Shown here one piece after another: positions 1 to 12,722 of a DNA stretch of 64,000 nucleotides (positions are counted from its first letter, which is position 1; each line of letters begins with the position of its first letter). Source of the DNA: Saccharina japonica (Eukaryota; Sar; Phaeophyceae; Laminariales; Laminariaceae); the NCBI GenBank assembly GCA_008828725.1, contig MEHQ01001676.1, positions 360,275 to 424,274 on the forward strand, read 5' to 3'. The notes beneath the pieces were generated by a model that worked only from the letters and a program-made list of their open reading frames with translations, had not been told where the DNA came from and made no database searches. The position numbers and the translations under genes are program-made.

Positions 1-3000
1 GGAGCAGGGTGACCAGCAAGCGGCGAAGCGCCTATGAGCCGCGTGCTGGTCGTCCTCTCCTCTGGTTGGTGTAAAAGCAACCGTCAGCTCTGTGGCCGGC
101 ACCCTAAGCGCGTTCCGGCAGCTATCGGTGGATAAGGATCACGTTGAGCCGATCGCATGTGTCGCGCCCATTGGCAAGTGCTATTGTTTTGTAACGCCGG
201 CTGTTATGTTTCTTCGCTGGTTTTAGGGAGAGGTCTGTAATGTCCGGATACCTAAGCTTAAAGGCCGCCCACCAACCGGTAGCGGCCATAAATGCGCTCA
301 GGGTGTCGGCCACTCGGTTGACCCGTGCTTCCAACGCCAACGAGTAGAGAAGGACGACCAGCACGCGGCGAAGTCCCTATGAGCCGCGTGCTGGTCGTCT
401 TTTCTTTCTCGTTGGTCTTGGAAGCAATCGCCAGACCTGTTACCGGCACCCTGAGCGCCTTTTAGCAGCTATCGGTGGATATGGATCACGTCGAGCCGAT
501 TGCATTTGTCCTTCCCACTGGCAAGTGCTACTGTTTTTATGGCGTCGGTTGCCGTTTTTCATTTGTTGGTTTTAAGGCAAAGTCTGTAACTTCCGGATAC
601 CGATCATGAAACGCCGTAGCTGCCGTAACGTGCTCAGGGTGCCGGCCACAGGGTTGACCCGTGCTTGCAACACCAACAAGAGGAGAAGGACGACCAGCAC
701 GCGGCTAAGCGCCTGTATCGTCAGGATACCGAAGATAAGAGGCCATACCGAAGTAAGAGGCCGCTCGCCCACCGGTAACTTGTCATAATGCGCTGAGGGT
801 GTCGGCCACACGGTTGACCCGTGCTTCCAACGCCAACGAGAGGGACGAAGACGACATGCACGCGGCGAAATGTCGTTGTCTCCTCTCGTTGGTGTTGGAA
901 ACAATCGCCAGACCTGTGGCAGGCGTCCTGAGCGCGTTCTGGCAGCTACCGGTGAATAAGGACCACGTCGAGCCGATTGAATGTGTCGCTCCCACTGGCA
1001 AGTGCTATTGTTTAGTAATGTCGGCTACTATGATTCTTCGCTGGTTTTAGGGAAAAATCTGTAATGTCCGGATCGTAAAGATCAAATGCCGCTCGCCGAC
1101 CGATAGCTTGTCAGAATGCGCCCAGGGTGTCGGCCATACAGTTGACCCGTGCTTCTAACACCACCGAGAGGAGAAGGACAACCAGCACATGGCGAAGCGC
1201 CTATGAGCCGCGTGCTGGTCGTCATCCTTCTCTCGTTGGTGTTGAAAGCAATCGCCAGACCTGTGGCCGGCACCCTGAGCGTGTCTGACAGCTACCGATG
1301 TATAAGGATCACGTCGAGCCGATTGCATCTTTCGCTCCCACTGGCAAGTGCTATTGTGTTGTAGAGCTGGCTACTATGTTTCTTCGCTGGTTTTATGGAA
1401 AACTCTGAAATGTCCGGATACCTGAGCTTGAAGGCCGCTCACCCACCAGTAGCTGCCATAATGCGCTCAGGGTGTGGGCCACACGGTTGACCCGTGCTTC
1501 TAACGCCAACGAAAGCAGAAGGATGTCCAGCGTTCGGCTAGTAGACAGGTCGCCGAGTGCTGGTCGTCCTATGCTCCCGTTGGTGTTGGAAACAATCCTC
1601 GGCCCTGTGGCCGACACCCTGAGCGCGTTCCGGCAGATACCGGTAGATACGGACCACGTCGAGCCGAATGCATGTGTCGCTCCCACTGGCAAGCACTACT
1701 GTTTTGTAGCGTGGGTTGCCGTTGTTTTTTGCTGGCTTTAAAGCAAAGTCTGTAACATCTGGGCACCCAATATTAAAGGCCGCTCACCCACCGGTAGCTG
1801 CCAAAATGTGCTCAGGGTGCCGACCACACGGTTGACGCGTGCGTCTAGCGCCAACGAGAGGCGAAGGACGACAGCACGCGGCTAAGAATCTGCAACGTTC
1901 CGATTCCGAATATTAAAGACCGCTCACCCACCGGTAGCTTGCCAGAATGCGCTCCGGGTGTCGGCCACACGGCTGATCCGTGCTTCAAACGTCAACGAGA
2001 GGACAAGGACGACCAGCACGCGGCTCGTAGACGCTTCGCCGCGCACTGGTCGTCCCCTCCTCTCGTCGGTGTTGGAAATACTCGTCAGCCCTGTGGCCGG
2101 CACCGTGAGCGCGTTCCGGCAGCTACAGGTGTATAAGGACCACGTCGAGCGGATTGCATGTGTCGCTCCCACTGGCAAGTACTACTTTTTTGTAACGCCG
2201 GCTACCATGTTTCTTCGCTGGCTTTAGGGAAAACTCTGTAATGTCTGAACAACCGATCTTCCTAATAGAGAATTGCCTTTCCGATGAGAATGAAATTCGA
2301 AAATATTGTTTTTTGAATTGTAAGAGACGTACTTCCCTCACAGACATGGTTTTCACTGTAAATTATTGGCAGTTGTGGCACCCGTCGAGGACAAGAAAAA
2401 AAAACGAAATCGGCATCGGCAGTCTCGAGATATCGAAGATCCCAGAAAATCTGGATTTATAGGCGAGGCACCTCGCTCATAAATGCAAATTCCCTTAAAT
2501 CCTTGATTTTTCGAGCCTGTCAAGGTTGAGTTCAATTTGTTTCTCGTGGATCGATACCTACCATCGAGGAAGATATTTTTTCGGTCAAATTTTGATCGTG
2601 AGCGAAATACAACTACTAAACAATAATAAAGTACTAAATTCGATTTTCATTCTCATCGGAAAGGCAATTCTCAATTAAGAAAATCGGCTGTTTCCGCATG
2701 ACGAAGCCTAAAGGCCGCTCACCCACCGGTAGCTTGCCAGAATGCGCCCAGGGTGTCGGCCACACGGTTGACCCGTGCTTCCAACGCTAACGAGAGGTGA
2801 AGGACGACGAGCACGCGGTTCGTAGACGCCTTGCCGCGTACTGGTCGTCCTTTTCCTCTCGTTAGCGGTTGGAGCACACGTCGACCCCGTGGACGGCACC
2901 CTGAGCGTGTTCTGGCAGCTACCGAAGGATAAGGACCACGTCGAGCCGATTGCATGTATGGCTCCCACTGGCAAGTGCTATTGTGTTGTAGAGCTGGCTA

Positions 3001-6000
3001 CTACGTTTCTTCGCTATTTTATGGAAAAATCTGAAATGTCGGGATAACGAAGATGAAATGCCGCTCACCCACCAGTAGCTGCCATAATGCGCTCAGGGTG
3101 TCGGCCACACGGTTGACCCGTGCTTCTAACGCTAACGAAAGCAGCAGGATGTGCAGCGTTCGGCTAATAGACAGGTCGCCGAGTGCTGGTCGTCCTCTGC
3201 TCCCGTTGGTGTTGGAAACAATCCTCAGCCCTGTGGCCGGCATCCTGAGCGCGTTTCGGCAGCTACCGGTAGATACGGACCACGTCGAACCGATTGCATG
3301 TGTCGCTCCCACTGGCAAGCACTACTGTTTTTGTAGCGCTGGTTGCCGTTATTATTCGCTGGCTTCAAAGAAAAGTCTGTAACATCTGGGTACCCAATGT
3401 TAAAGGCCGTTCACCCACCGGTAACTGCCATAATGTGCTCAGGGTGCCGACCACACGGTTGACGCGTGCGTCTAGCGCCAACGAGAGAAGGACGCACGCG
3501 GCTAAGCGTCTGTGACGTCCGGATACGGAAGATTAAAGGCCGCTCACGCACCGGTAGCTTGCCAGAATGCGCTCAGGGTGTCGGCCACACGGTTGACCCG
3601 TGCTTCAAACGCCAACAAGAGGACAAGGGCGACCAGCACGCGGCTCGTAGACGCTTCGCCGCGCACTGGTCGTCCTTTTCCTCTCGTTGGCGTTTGGAAC
3701 ACATGTCGACCCCGTGGCCGGCACCCTGAGCGCGTTCTGGCGGCTACCGAAGGGTAAGGACCGCGTCGAGCCGATCTCATGTGTCGCTGCCTCTGGCAAG
3801 TGCAATTATTTTATATTGCCGGCTACTATGTTTCTTCGCTGGTTTTAGAGAAAACTCTGTAATGTCCGGATAACGAAAAATTCATGCCGCTCGCCCACCG
3901 GTAGCTTGTCAGAATGCGCCCAGGGTGTCGGCCATACGGTTGACCCGTGCTTCCAACGCCAACGAGAGGACAAGGACGACCAGCACGCGGCGAAGCGCCT
4001 CTGAGCCACGTGCTGGTCGTCCTTCTCCTCTCGTTGGTGTTAAAGCAATCGCCAGACCTGTGGCCGACATCCTGAGCGCATTATGGCAGCTACCGGTGGA
4101 TAAGGACCTCGTCGAGCCGATTGCATGTGTCGCTCCCACTGGCAAGCACTATTGTTTTGTAACGCGGGCTACCATGTTTCTTCGCTGGCTTTAGGGAAAA
4201 CTCTGTAATGTCCGGATATCTAAGACTAAGGGCCGCTCACCCACCGGTAGCTTCCCAGAATGCGCCCAGGGTGTCGGCCACACGGTTGACTCGTGCTTCA
4301 AACGCCAACGAGGGGACAAGGACGACGAGCACGCGGCTCGTAGACGCTTCGCCGCGCACTGGTCGTCCTTTCCCTCTTGTTGGCCTTTGGAACACATGTC
4401 GACCCTGTGGCCGGCACCCTGGGCGTGTTCTGGCAGCTACCGGTGGATAAGGACCACGTCGAGCCGATTGCATGTGTCACTCCCACTGGCAAGTACTACT
4501 GTTTTGCAACGCCGGCTATAAGGTTTCTTCCCTAGTCTTGGGGAAAACTCTGTAATGTACGGATACCTAACATTGAAGGCCGCTCACCCACCGATAGCTG
4601 CCAGAATGCGCTCAGGGTGCTGGCCACACGATTGACCCGTGCTTCAAACGCCAACGATAAATGACGACATGCACGCGGCTTGTAGATACTTCGCCGCGCA
4701 CTGGTCGTATTTTCCCTCTCGTTGGCGTTTCGAACACAAGTTGACCCTGTGGCCGAGACCCTGAGCGCGTTCTGGCGGCTACCGGTGGATAAGGATCACG
4801 TCGAGCGGGTTGCATTGGTCGCTTCCACAGGCAAACACTACTCTTTTTGTAGCGTCGGTTGCCGTTCTTCTTCGCTGGCTTTAAAGCAAAGTCTGTAACA
4901 TCTGGGTACCCAATGTTAAAGGCCGCTCACCCACCGGTAGCGGCCATAATGCGCTCACGGCGCCGACAACACGGTTGACCCGTGCGTCTAGCGCCAACGA
5001 GAGGAGAAGGACGCACGCGGCCAAACGTCTGTAACGTCCGGATACCGAAGTTTAAAGGCCGCTCACCCACCGGTAGCTTGCCAGAATGCGCTCAGGGTGT
5101 CGGCCACACGGTTGACCCGTGCTTCAAACGCCAACGAGAGGACAAGGACGACGAACACGCGGCTCGTAGACGCTTCGCCGCGCACTGGTCGTCCTTTTCC
5201 TCTCGTTGGCGTTTCGAACACAAGTCGACCCTGTGGCCGGCACCCTGAACACTTTCTGGCGGCTACCGGTGGATAAGGACCACGTCGAGCGGATTGGGTG
5301 TGTCGCTCCCACTGGCGAGTGCTACTGTTTTGTAACGCCGGCCACCATGTTTCTTAGCTGGCTTTAAGGAAAACGCTGTAATGTCCGGATACCGAAGGCT
5401 AAAGGCCGCTCACTCACCGGTAGCTTGCCAGAATGCGCCCAGGGTGTCGGCCACACGGTTGGCTCGTGCTTCCAACGCTAACAAGAGGAGGAGGACGACC
5501 AGCATGCGGCTTGTAGATGCTTTGCCGCGTTCTGGTCGTCCTTCTCCTCTCGTTGGCGTTTGAAGCACTCGTCACCCCTGTGGCCGGCATCCTGAGAGCG
5601 TTCCGGCAGCTACCGGTGGGTAAGGACCACGTCGAGCGGGTTGCATTTGTTGATTCCACTGGCAAGCACTACTCTTTTGTGTAGCGCCGGTTGTTGTTTT
5701 TATTTGCTGGCTTTAAGGAAACGTCGGTAACGTCCGGATACCGAATATTGAAGGCCGCTCACCCACCGGTAGCTGCTCATAATGTGTTCAGGGTGCCGGC
5801 CACACGTCCGGATACCGAAGGTTAAACGCCGCTCACCCACCGGTAGCTGCCATAATGTGCTCAGGGGGCCGGCCACACGGTTGACCCGTGCTTCCAACAC
5901 CAATGAGAGGAGGAGGACGACCAGCACGCGGCTAAGCGTCTGTGCCGTCCGGATACCGAAATATTAAAGGCCACTCACCCACCGGCAGCTTGCCAGGATG

Positions 6001-6590
6001 CGCTCAGGATGTCGGCCACACAGCTGAACTGGCTTCTCACGCCAACAAAAGGAGAAGGATGACCAGCACGCGTCGAAGCGCCTATAAGCCGCGTGCTGGT
6101 CGTCCTCTCCTCTTGTTGATGTTTAAGAAATCGTCAGCTGTGTGGCCGGCACCCTGAGCGCGTTCTGGCAGCTACCGATGGATAAGGACCACGTCGAGCC
6201 GATTGCATGTGTCGCTCCTACTGGCAAGTGCTATCGTTTTGTAGCGCCGGCTACTAAGTATGTTTCTTCGTTGATTTAGGGGAAACTCTACATTGTCCAG
6301 ATACCGAAGATTAAATGCCGCTCGCCCACCGTTAGCTGCCATAATGTGCTCAGGGTGTCGGCCACACGATTGACCCGTGCTCTCAACACCACCGAGAGTC
6401 AACACCACCGAGAGGAGAAGGACGACGGCACGCGGCGAAGCGCCTGTAACGTCCGGATACCAAAGATTAAAGGCCGCTCACCCACCGGTAGCTTGCCAGA
6501 ATGCGCTCAGCGTGTCGGCCACACGGTTGACCCGTGCTTCTAATGCCGACGAGAGGAGGAGCACGAACAACGCGAGGCTCGTAGGCGCTT
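1..6590. repeat. Satellite array with hairpin-forming ~345-base unit
   Basis: The block TGTAATGTCCGGATACC recurs near 240, 590, 1060, 1405, 3860, 4205, 5380 and 5730, a spacing of about 345 bases, with some half units of about 150 bases (near 1750-1900, 3380-3520, 4895-5030). Inside a full unit two arms of about 95 bases are reverse complements of each other. In the unit at 3540-3760 the left arm starts CCGGTAGCTTGCCAGAATGC and the right arm ends GCGTTCTGGCGGCTACCG, with about 15 bases between arms. Reading frames here are open only because the arms are GC-rich; they change between units and show no conserved protein. The array begins before the window and ends about 6590. A small transposon interrupts it at 2248-2692. 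Confidence 0.9.
2248..2692. mobile_element. Inverted-repeat element (MITE-1), copy 1
   Basis: A 445-base insertion sits inside the satellite, between TGTAATGTCTG and TCCGCATGACG. Its ends are inverted repeats of about 50 bases: the left end contains GAGAATTGCCTTTCCGATGA and the right end is its complement, finishing in AAATCGGCTGTTT. The interior is AT-rich and has no transposase. A second copy with the same ends lies at 12723-13186. The absence of a coding region makes it a non-autonomous DNA transposon; the superfamily cannot be told from the ends. Confidence 0.85.
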
Positions 6591-7199
6591 TTAACAACAC
6601 ATTATCTTATCTGTAGTGGGACACATACAATCTTTTAGTATAGGCGGTGCACGCCGATTTGACCGCTCTTACAATCCCTAATGCTCTTATCTTGAAAGGC
6701 GCTCTTGAAGCGGGGTACCCACTGTAACCAACCCCTCTTTGGAACGGAGTCCCTAGAAATCGGCCAAAAACAAGCACAGATTTTGTAATGCCCTTCAATC
6801 CAACCATTTTATATACGAGCAGCGTGAACGCCCAGCAGTGCGGGCAGGATCAGGTGCTCTTGCGCCCGTGCCGTACAACTATTAACAACTCCTTGGATTG
6901 TATCTTGGTAACTTGGAAATTAATACGACTCTGGGCGTAAAATATAAGGACATATTGGTATTCACATTAATGTGCGAACGGTCCTTACATTTGCGCCCAG
7001 ATGGTGTACGTACATTCGAATCGCCCCCCCTCCCCCCGCAAACACGCATTGGACCGTTTTCCTGCTGTAATCGAGCTTTTTTGTTTTATGGTCGAGTTTC
7101 ACCTCTGAATTCCGAAGAGGTGTTATAAAAGGGGCGAAGGTGCCCAAAGGAAGAGGGGGCGGCCTCAGCACCGGGTGTGCGAAGCAGCCCTGCCTGCTA

Positions 7200-7306
7200 T
7201 GCCGTGGGACCATAATAATCAGAACCCATCACATGCAAAAAAAAACTACTATAATCCAGGATTTTTACAAAGCATATTTGGTCCTGGTTACTATATACGT
7301 TCCCGC
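7200..7306. mobile_element. Possible MITE-2 relative (short palindromic element)
   Basis: The segment opens with GTGGGACCATAATAATCAGAA and closes with TTTGGTCCTGGTTACTATAT followed by ACGTTCCCGC. These ends resemble the inverted ends GGGGGACCATAGTAAATAGG and CCTATTTACTATG seen at 9074, 24639 and 32484. It is more diverged than those copies, so membership is tentative. Confidence 0.4.
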
Positions 7307-8634
7307 GTAATGTTAAGATGAAGAGTGTACCCTGAGCTGCATGCAATGCAATATGGTGGCCGACCCGCACACAGCAGGGGTACGCCTCCCTCTTAAGTTT
7401 GGCTTGGCAATAGTCGGCGCAACAACAACTAACTGTCTTCCTGTCGTTCGACAAAAAAAATAGAACCACTCTTAGGAAGCAGCCAAGGGTCCCCCTCTCC
7501 CTCCCCCCCCCCGTGGCCATCTGTTATACCACAGTAGTCGTGTAGCTGCGCCGCGCTCCGGTCATACTAGACTGTTGAACATGCCCCACCGGGCAAAGTT
7601 TTGGTGGCTATGCTTTACTATGATTTATTTCTGGGACCCACGAGGTTACTGTGTTACTCTGAGTAGCGAGCGAGCACAACACACGTAACCCTCGACAGTT
7701 TTTTCTTTTTGTGTCAAAAACAAGTATTTCGGTATGCACGATGTTTACGGAAAATGAGCATTTGTTTTTTCATCAAGATTATATAGGCCCAACAATGAAC
7801 CGAAAACATCTGTATATACGTGTACGTAGAGCTTTGCACACGGATCGCTTCTGCTGTCGCATTATTTGCGCCATTGCTTAGTCTCGCGCCGCCTCGATAT
7901 ACCCCAACGACCAGCATTCAAAGTACGAGTTGCTAAGAGAGAAAAAAACGCCTACTGTGGAGTTCGTCCGGCGGGGGTGTATCGGTCTTATCACCCGTGT
8001 GATATGTATACGGCATGTTTTTTTTGTTCTTGTTTTTATTTTTTATTTTTTGGGGGCTTGATTGTACGCAGTCGTATAGGGAAACAAATGAAGAGCATAC
8101 GTAGATGACGATTATACCAGGAAAAAAAAAGTTCCGTCGCCTCCGGGTAGAGAAGGGCTTTACTCTTGTGGGAGTTGCAGACCTCGGACCCGGCGACCTG
8201 CTCGGAGCCGCCCACGCTCCACCACTCATCATGCGCGTTCTGCTGGTCGCTTTGCAGCACGACAGCCGAGTCGCCAGCCCTTTCTGTGGCCCACCTGCGC
8301 TGCAGCCACACAACGCGCCGCAGGCCGGAAGATAATAAAAAAAAGCTTTGTGTCGGCACTCCCATTCAAGGAGTTGAGCGACAAGCGTGTACGAGTAGCA
8401 TGCCAGGTGTAACTATACACAATGCTGCAACGCTCGCCCTCTTTTTTTTTATGGAATATAAAGACCCCGACTCTCGTCCGTTTTCCTCGCCATGTATACC
8501 TGGGTCCCCAACGAGGTTTCTATAGCGAAATGGCGTTTGGCTTCCCTTTATGTCGGCGGCTGACAATGTTGTTTCCTCGAGGGCTCTTCTGGGATTATGA
8601 CCCGATCCACGGGTCGGATCGGGAAGTGTTTTTA

Positions 8635-8790
8635 ATTCTCGCCGATCGGGTCGGATCAGGTCGGGTCGGGTCGGGTCGGGTCGGGTCGGGTCGGATGTCA
8701 GGAGGTTTCAAACTATTACGGGTCGGGTCACCCCTACCCGACCCGATCCAACCCGACCCGACCCGACCCGACCTGGACCGATCGGCGAGC
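8635..8790. repeat. GGGTC tandem repeat arranged as an inverted repeat
   Basis: A run of six GGGTC units (about 8660-8692) is followed, after a ~45-base spacer, by the complementary CGACC run (about 8733-8772). Outer flanks continue the symmetry: TCGCCGATCGG on the left near 8640 and CCGATCGGCGA on the right near 8778. The whole can fold into one long GC-rich hairpin. There is no coding signal. Confidence 0.85.
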
Positions 8791-9073
8791 TTTGACCCGA
8801 GCCGTGAACAGGCCTGGTTTCTCTGACGCTTTCGGGGCCCGGGTACGGCGAACAAATTAAATAGCAAGCGAAGTCCTTTTTCATCGACCGTCTGCAGGAA
8901 GAACGCGCAGCAGCACGAGTGGTACTATACAGTGTTGCTGCGCGCGTGTGGTACATGTTCACTCGCCCCCCTACCCCGCCAGGCAGGGGCCGCTGCTTAT
9001 TTTCGTGGTGGCGGATGCTGTCATCGCCCTTTTTTTTTCTTTTCGTTTCGACCTTTTTTGCCCCCTGCAGTTA

Positions 9074-9235
9074 CGGGGAACCATAGTAAATAGGAACCAA
9101 TATTGTTTTTTATGGGGGCCATAGTAAATAGGGGACCTACGGTACACAAAACACACAAATAAATATATATACCTGGTATATCTTTACGTATTTTTTCTAC
9201 CAATATTTGGTCCTATTTACTATGCCCCCCCCCCG
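9074..9235. mobile_element. MITE-2 element, nested copy
   Basis: The element starts TACGGGGAACCATAGTAAAT and ends with CCTATTTACTATG followed by a C-run and CGTA, forming terminal inverted repeats. A second start-like sequence, GGGGGCCATAGTAAATAGG, lies inside at about 9114, suggesting one copy inserted in or fused to another. The interior is AT-rich with no reading frame of note. Confidence 0.65.
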
Positions 9236-9493
9236 TACTATAATAGTATACGTATGTAAATATATACGCGTAGGTTTTTGTGTGTACCGTACTCGTAGGT
9301 CCTATTAACTATTTTCCCTCGTGGTATTATACAGTCAAGCGAAGCCCCGAAAGGGGTTCTTAGAAAAACAATGGTACAGCTGTCTCGGAGGGCTCGCACA
9401 GAAGGAGTTTTGTAGCTGGCGTCAACTTGTGTGCGTTGGATCCAGATCGATCGATCGTTCGGTCGGTCGGTCGGTCGGCCGGTGGGTGGGTGG

Positions 9494-9644
9494 NNNNNNN
9501 NNNNNNNNNNNNNNNNNNNNNNNNNNNNNNNNNNNNNNNNNNNNNNNNNNNNNNNNNNNNNNNNNNNNNNNNNNNNNNNNNNNNNNNNNNNNNNNNNNNN
9601 NNNNNNNNNNNNNNNNNNNNNNNNNNNNNNNNNNNNNNNNNNNN
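9494..9644. other. Assembly gap (151 N)
   Basis: A run of undetermined bases directly follows a GATC/GGTC/GGTG simple repeat at about 9445-9493, which probably caused the assembly break. Single N positions also occur at 17991, 18118, 18147 and 18783. Reading frames that cross the gap are not meaningful. Confidence 0.98.
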
Positions 9645-10224
9645 TAGGTAATGACGGACCCGGCGGTAAACGAACGAGTTTCGTCGCTTGGGTCTTGACA
9701 CTCTATAGCCGCTTTCACCTTTGCATATTCTGCTGTGCCCACCCCTCTTTGTTGTTCGTCCGCCTTGTGCTGTGTAACTATCTGTTTTGCGTACGTACCG
9801 CCGTAGAGGGGTGGGAGAGAATATTTGCCCGCGAAACACAGCGGCGGTCCACCCCACAGCGGGCGCGATCGAAGTATAATATAAGTACCACGACGAAGCT
9901 TTCAAACATATGAGTTTCAACGGTTTGTTTTTTTTTCGGTCTAACAGCTGAGGTGTCTTTGTAAATCTTTTGTAATGAACCGTCGATTGGTGCTCGTTCG
10001 TTTTCGCAATCATTTTGCGTTTCCGTACATTTTATTGTAACGCACCGGGGCTACGATTTAAATTTCGAGCCCCCGCCTTGGGTTGAAAGAAAAAAGAGAC
10101 TCTGTAGGATGGGAGCGGGGGCTTGATGTTAATCGCATCGCCGCTTTTTTTTTTTTTGGCGTTTCAGTTGTAGGTCTTGGCCCTTTAAAAAAATGTATGG
10201 CATGGAGAAAATTAACGCGATGAA
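9645..10224. other. Non-coding stretch
   Basis: I see no supported gene here. There are T-runs near 9928 and 10145, and a GAATTTTGAAGAACTGATTG segment that leads into the tandem array beginning about 10225. Confidence 0.5.
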
Positions 10225-12300
10225 TTTTGAAGAACTGATTGACTGGGGCTCGTATATAAAGCCAGAGCCACCCGGGGACGGCAGATTATCATCCCCGGAT
10301 CGGGAATCTCGCCATTAATTCACATCTTCTGACCCAGGGGCATTTTTTCCCCATCCCCGGTTCGCGAATACCTCCGTATATCTACAAATCCGACCACCCG
10401 GGTACGAAAAAAACGACCCCCCGGGTCGAAACCGCCCCGCCCGGTGTGGAAACCCCATCCCGACCGGCCGATCGGTGATTGGTTGGGGCTCGAAAATAAA
10501 GCCAGCGCCACCAGGGGACCATACGGTCCCATCCCCGGTTCGGAAATACCTCCATGCATGTACACATCCAACAACGCGGGAACGAAAAACGAGATCCCCC
10601 GGGTCGACACCGCTCCGGACGGTGTGGAAACCCCAGCCACACCGGCCGATCGCTGATTGGCTGGGGCTCGTATACAAAGCCAGAGCCACCCGGGATGACA
10701 TAATATCGTCCCCGAATCGGAAATCTCGCCATACATCCACAACTCCTCACCCAGGGACGATTGGTCCCCATCCCCGGTTCGCGAATACCTTTGTAAATCT
10801 ACAACTCCGATAACCCAGGGACGAAAACGACGACCCCCCCCGGGTCGAAACCGCCCCGCACGGTGTGGAAACCCCAGCCCGACCGGCCGATCGTTAATTG
10901 GATAGGGCACGAAAATAAAACAAGTGCAAATTCGATCAGCCCGGGGACGAAGACCGAGACCCCCCATGTCGATACGCCGCTCACGGCGTGGAAACCGCAG
11001 CGTCACTTGCGCTAGAGCTGATTAACTGTGGCTCGACAATAGAGCCAGTGCCCCCCGGAAGATGATAGGGGCCCATCCCCGGAACGGAAATCCCTCCATA
11101 CATCTACAACTCCAACAACCCGGGGGCGAAAACCGAGTTCCCCCTGATCAACACCGCCCGCACGGTGTGAAAACCCCAACTCTACTGGCGCTATCATTGA
11201 TTGGCTGGAGTACCTTTCAGGGTCCGCCGCACGCGGGGAGGATAAGGTTCCATCCCCAGAAAATGCATAACTCCATACATCTACAACTCCGACAAACCGG
11301 GAGAAAAATAAAATTATCCCCTGGTTTGATTCCGGCCCGCACGGTGTGAGAAACCCAACCCCACTAGCTCTATCACTTTTTGGCTGAGGTTCGGGGAGCC
11401 AGCGCCACCCGGGGAGGATCATTTTTCATGCCCGCGTTATGAACACTTCCATATCTTCAAAACTCCAACAAAGCGGGGACGAAAATGGTGCCTCCCCCAG
11501 TCGGCACCACCTCGCATGGTGTGGAAACCACAACACCGCTGGCTGATCACTCATTGCCTGGGGTTATAAATTGAAGCCAGCACCACCCGGGGACGATAAG
11601 GTCCCGTCCCCGGATCGGAAGCCCCTCCGTACATATATAACTCCACCAACACGGCGAGGAACTCGAGTTCCCCCCGGTCGACACCGCCCCGCACGGCTTG
11701 AACACCCCAACCCCACCGGCCGATCGCTGATTGGCTGGGGCTCGAAAATAAAACCAGCGCCACCCGGGGACGATAGGGTCCCATCCGCGTATTGGAAATT
11801 CCTCCTTACGTCTACAACTCCAACAACCCGGGGACGAAAACCGAGGTCCCCTCGGTCGACACCGCCGCCCACGGTTTGGAAACTCCAACCCCTCTGACTC
11901 TATCACCGACTGGCTGCGGTATATTTGAGCGTATGCCGCACACGGGGAGGATAAGCAGGTCCTATCGCCAGATAATGAATTATTCCATTCATTACCACTC
12001 CGACAAATCGGGAATGGAATATTTTGGGTTAGGGTTGATACCGCCCCGCACGGTATGAAAGCCTCAACCCCACTGGCCCCATCGCTAGGTGGCTGAGGTT
12101 CGTGGAGCCAGCTCCACCCGGGGAGGGTAAAGTGCCATCCCCGGACCACAAATGTGCCTGTACATCTACAAATTTGACAACACGGGGATTATAACGGGGA
12201 TACCCCGAGTCGATACCGCCTTTTGCGGTGTGGAAACCCAAATACCACTCGGGCTCATAGCTGATTGGCTGTGTGGGCTGAAGTTCGTGAACCCAGCGTT
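10225..12300. repeat. Tandem array with ~178- and ~244-base units
   Basis: The landmark GATTGGCTGGGGCTCG, or a variant, recurs near 10228, 10471, 10649, 10893, 11014, 11195, 11374, 11550, 11727, 11906, 12086 and 12260. Most spacings are about 178 bases. Two are about 244 because an internal block (CATCCCCGGTTCGCGAATACC) is repeated. Each unit carries ATTGG (reverse CCAAT), an A/T patch such as TATATAAAG or AAAATAAAG, and a GGTGTGGAAACCCCA block. Long open frames on the minus strand shift between units and are a by-product of GC content. No protein is recognisable. Confidence 0.88.
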
Positions 12301-12722
12301 CTTCACCAATGGGAGCAAGAAGGTCCAGCAAGTTCTTTAAACCCGATCTAACAGACCTCTTCTTTTCAGGAGTGGTTACCATTCCACATGGATCACCATC
12401 CGCAGCCTTCGCTTGGCTCAGCCCATTAAGAACAAATAAGACGCGCGAAGCGCACCGATTTTTGCGGTTGTATAATATTAATATTTATTGTGTTACTTTC
12501 CAGCAAAATCCGTGGAAGCTTTTGCCTCCAGAGACGTTATGAACAAGCCGTGGTCACACGAGGTGTCTTCCTTTCTCCCCCCGTACTGTTGCTGTATATC
12601 GTACGTGAGGTATTTTGTAAGTGCTGTATCTTGGACGGGACATAATAAACGGGCTTTAGCAACATACAGGTATTGCAACATCAACACCAATCACCACCCG
12701 CTTCGGGGTAGGTGCAACTTGT

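Larger units (their letters stand above)
6591..9070. other. Non-coding region with no recognised gene
   Basis: No frame here resembles a known protein, and the longest are broken by low-complexity runs (C-runs near 7024 and 7500, T-runs near 8020 and 8445). Two items stand out: a small palindromic element at about 7200-7306 and the GGGTC inverted repeat at 8635-8790, both listed separately. Confidence 0.6.

Noticed and set aside
1-6590. Many 60-110-codon frames with recurring peptides (for example ALRVSATRLTRASNANERR)
   Set aside because: They arise from the satellite arms on both strands, shift between units, and show no fixed start or splice context.
9360-10013. A 217-codon minus-strand frame
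   Set aside because: About 50 of its codons are undetermined bases from the assembly gap.
10320-12149. Minus-strand frames up to 228 codons, Gly/Pro-rich
   Set aside because: They are by-products of the GC-rich ~178-base tandem units; the frame changes from unit to unit and no domain is recognisable.
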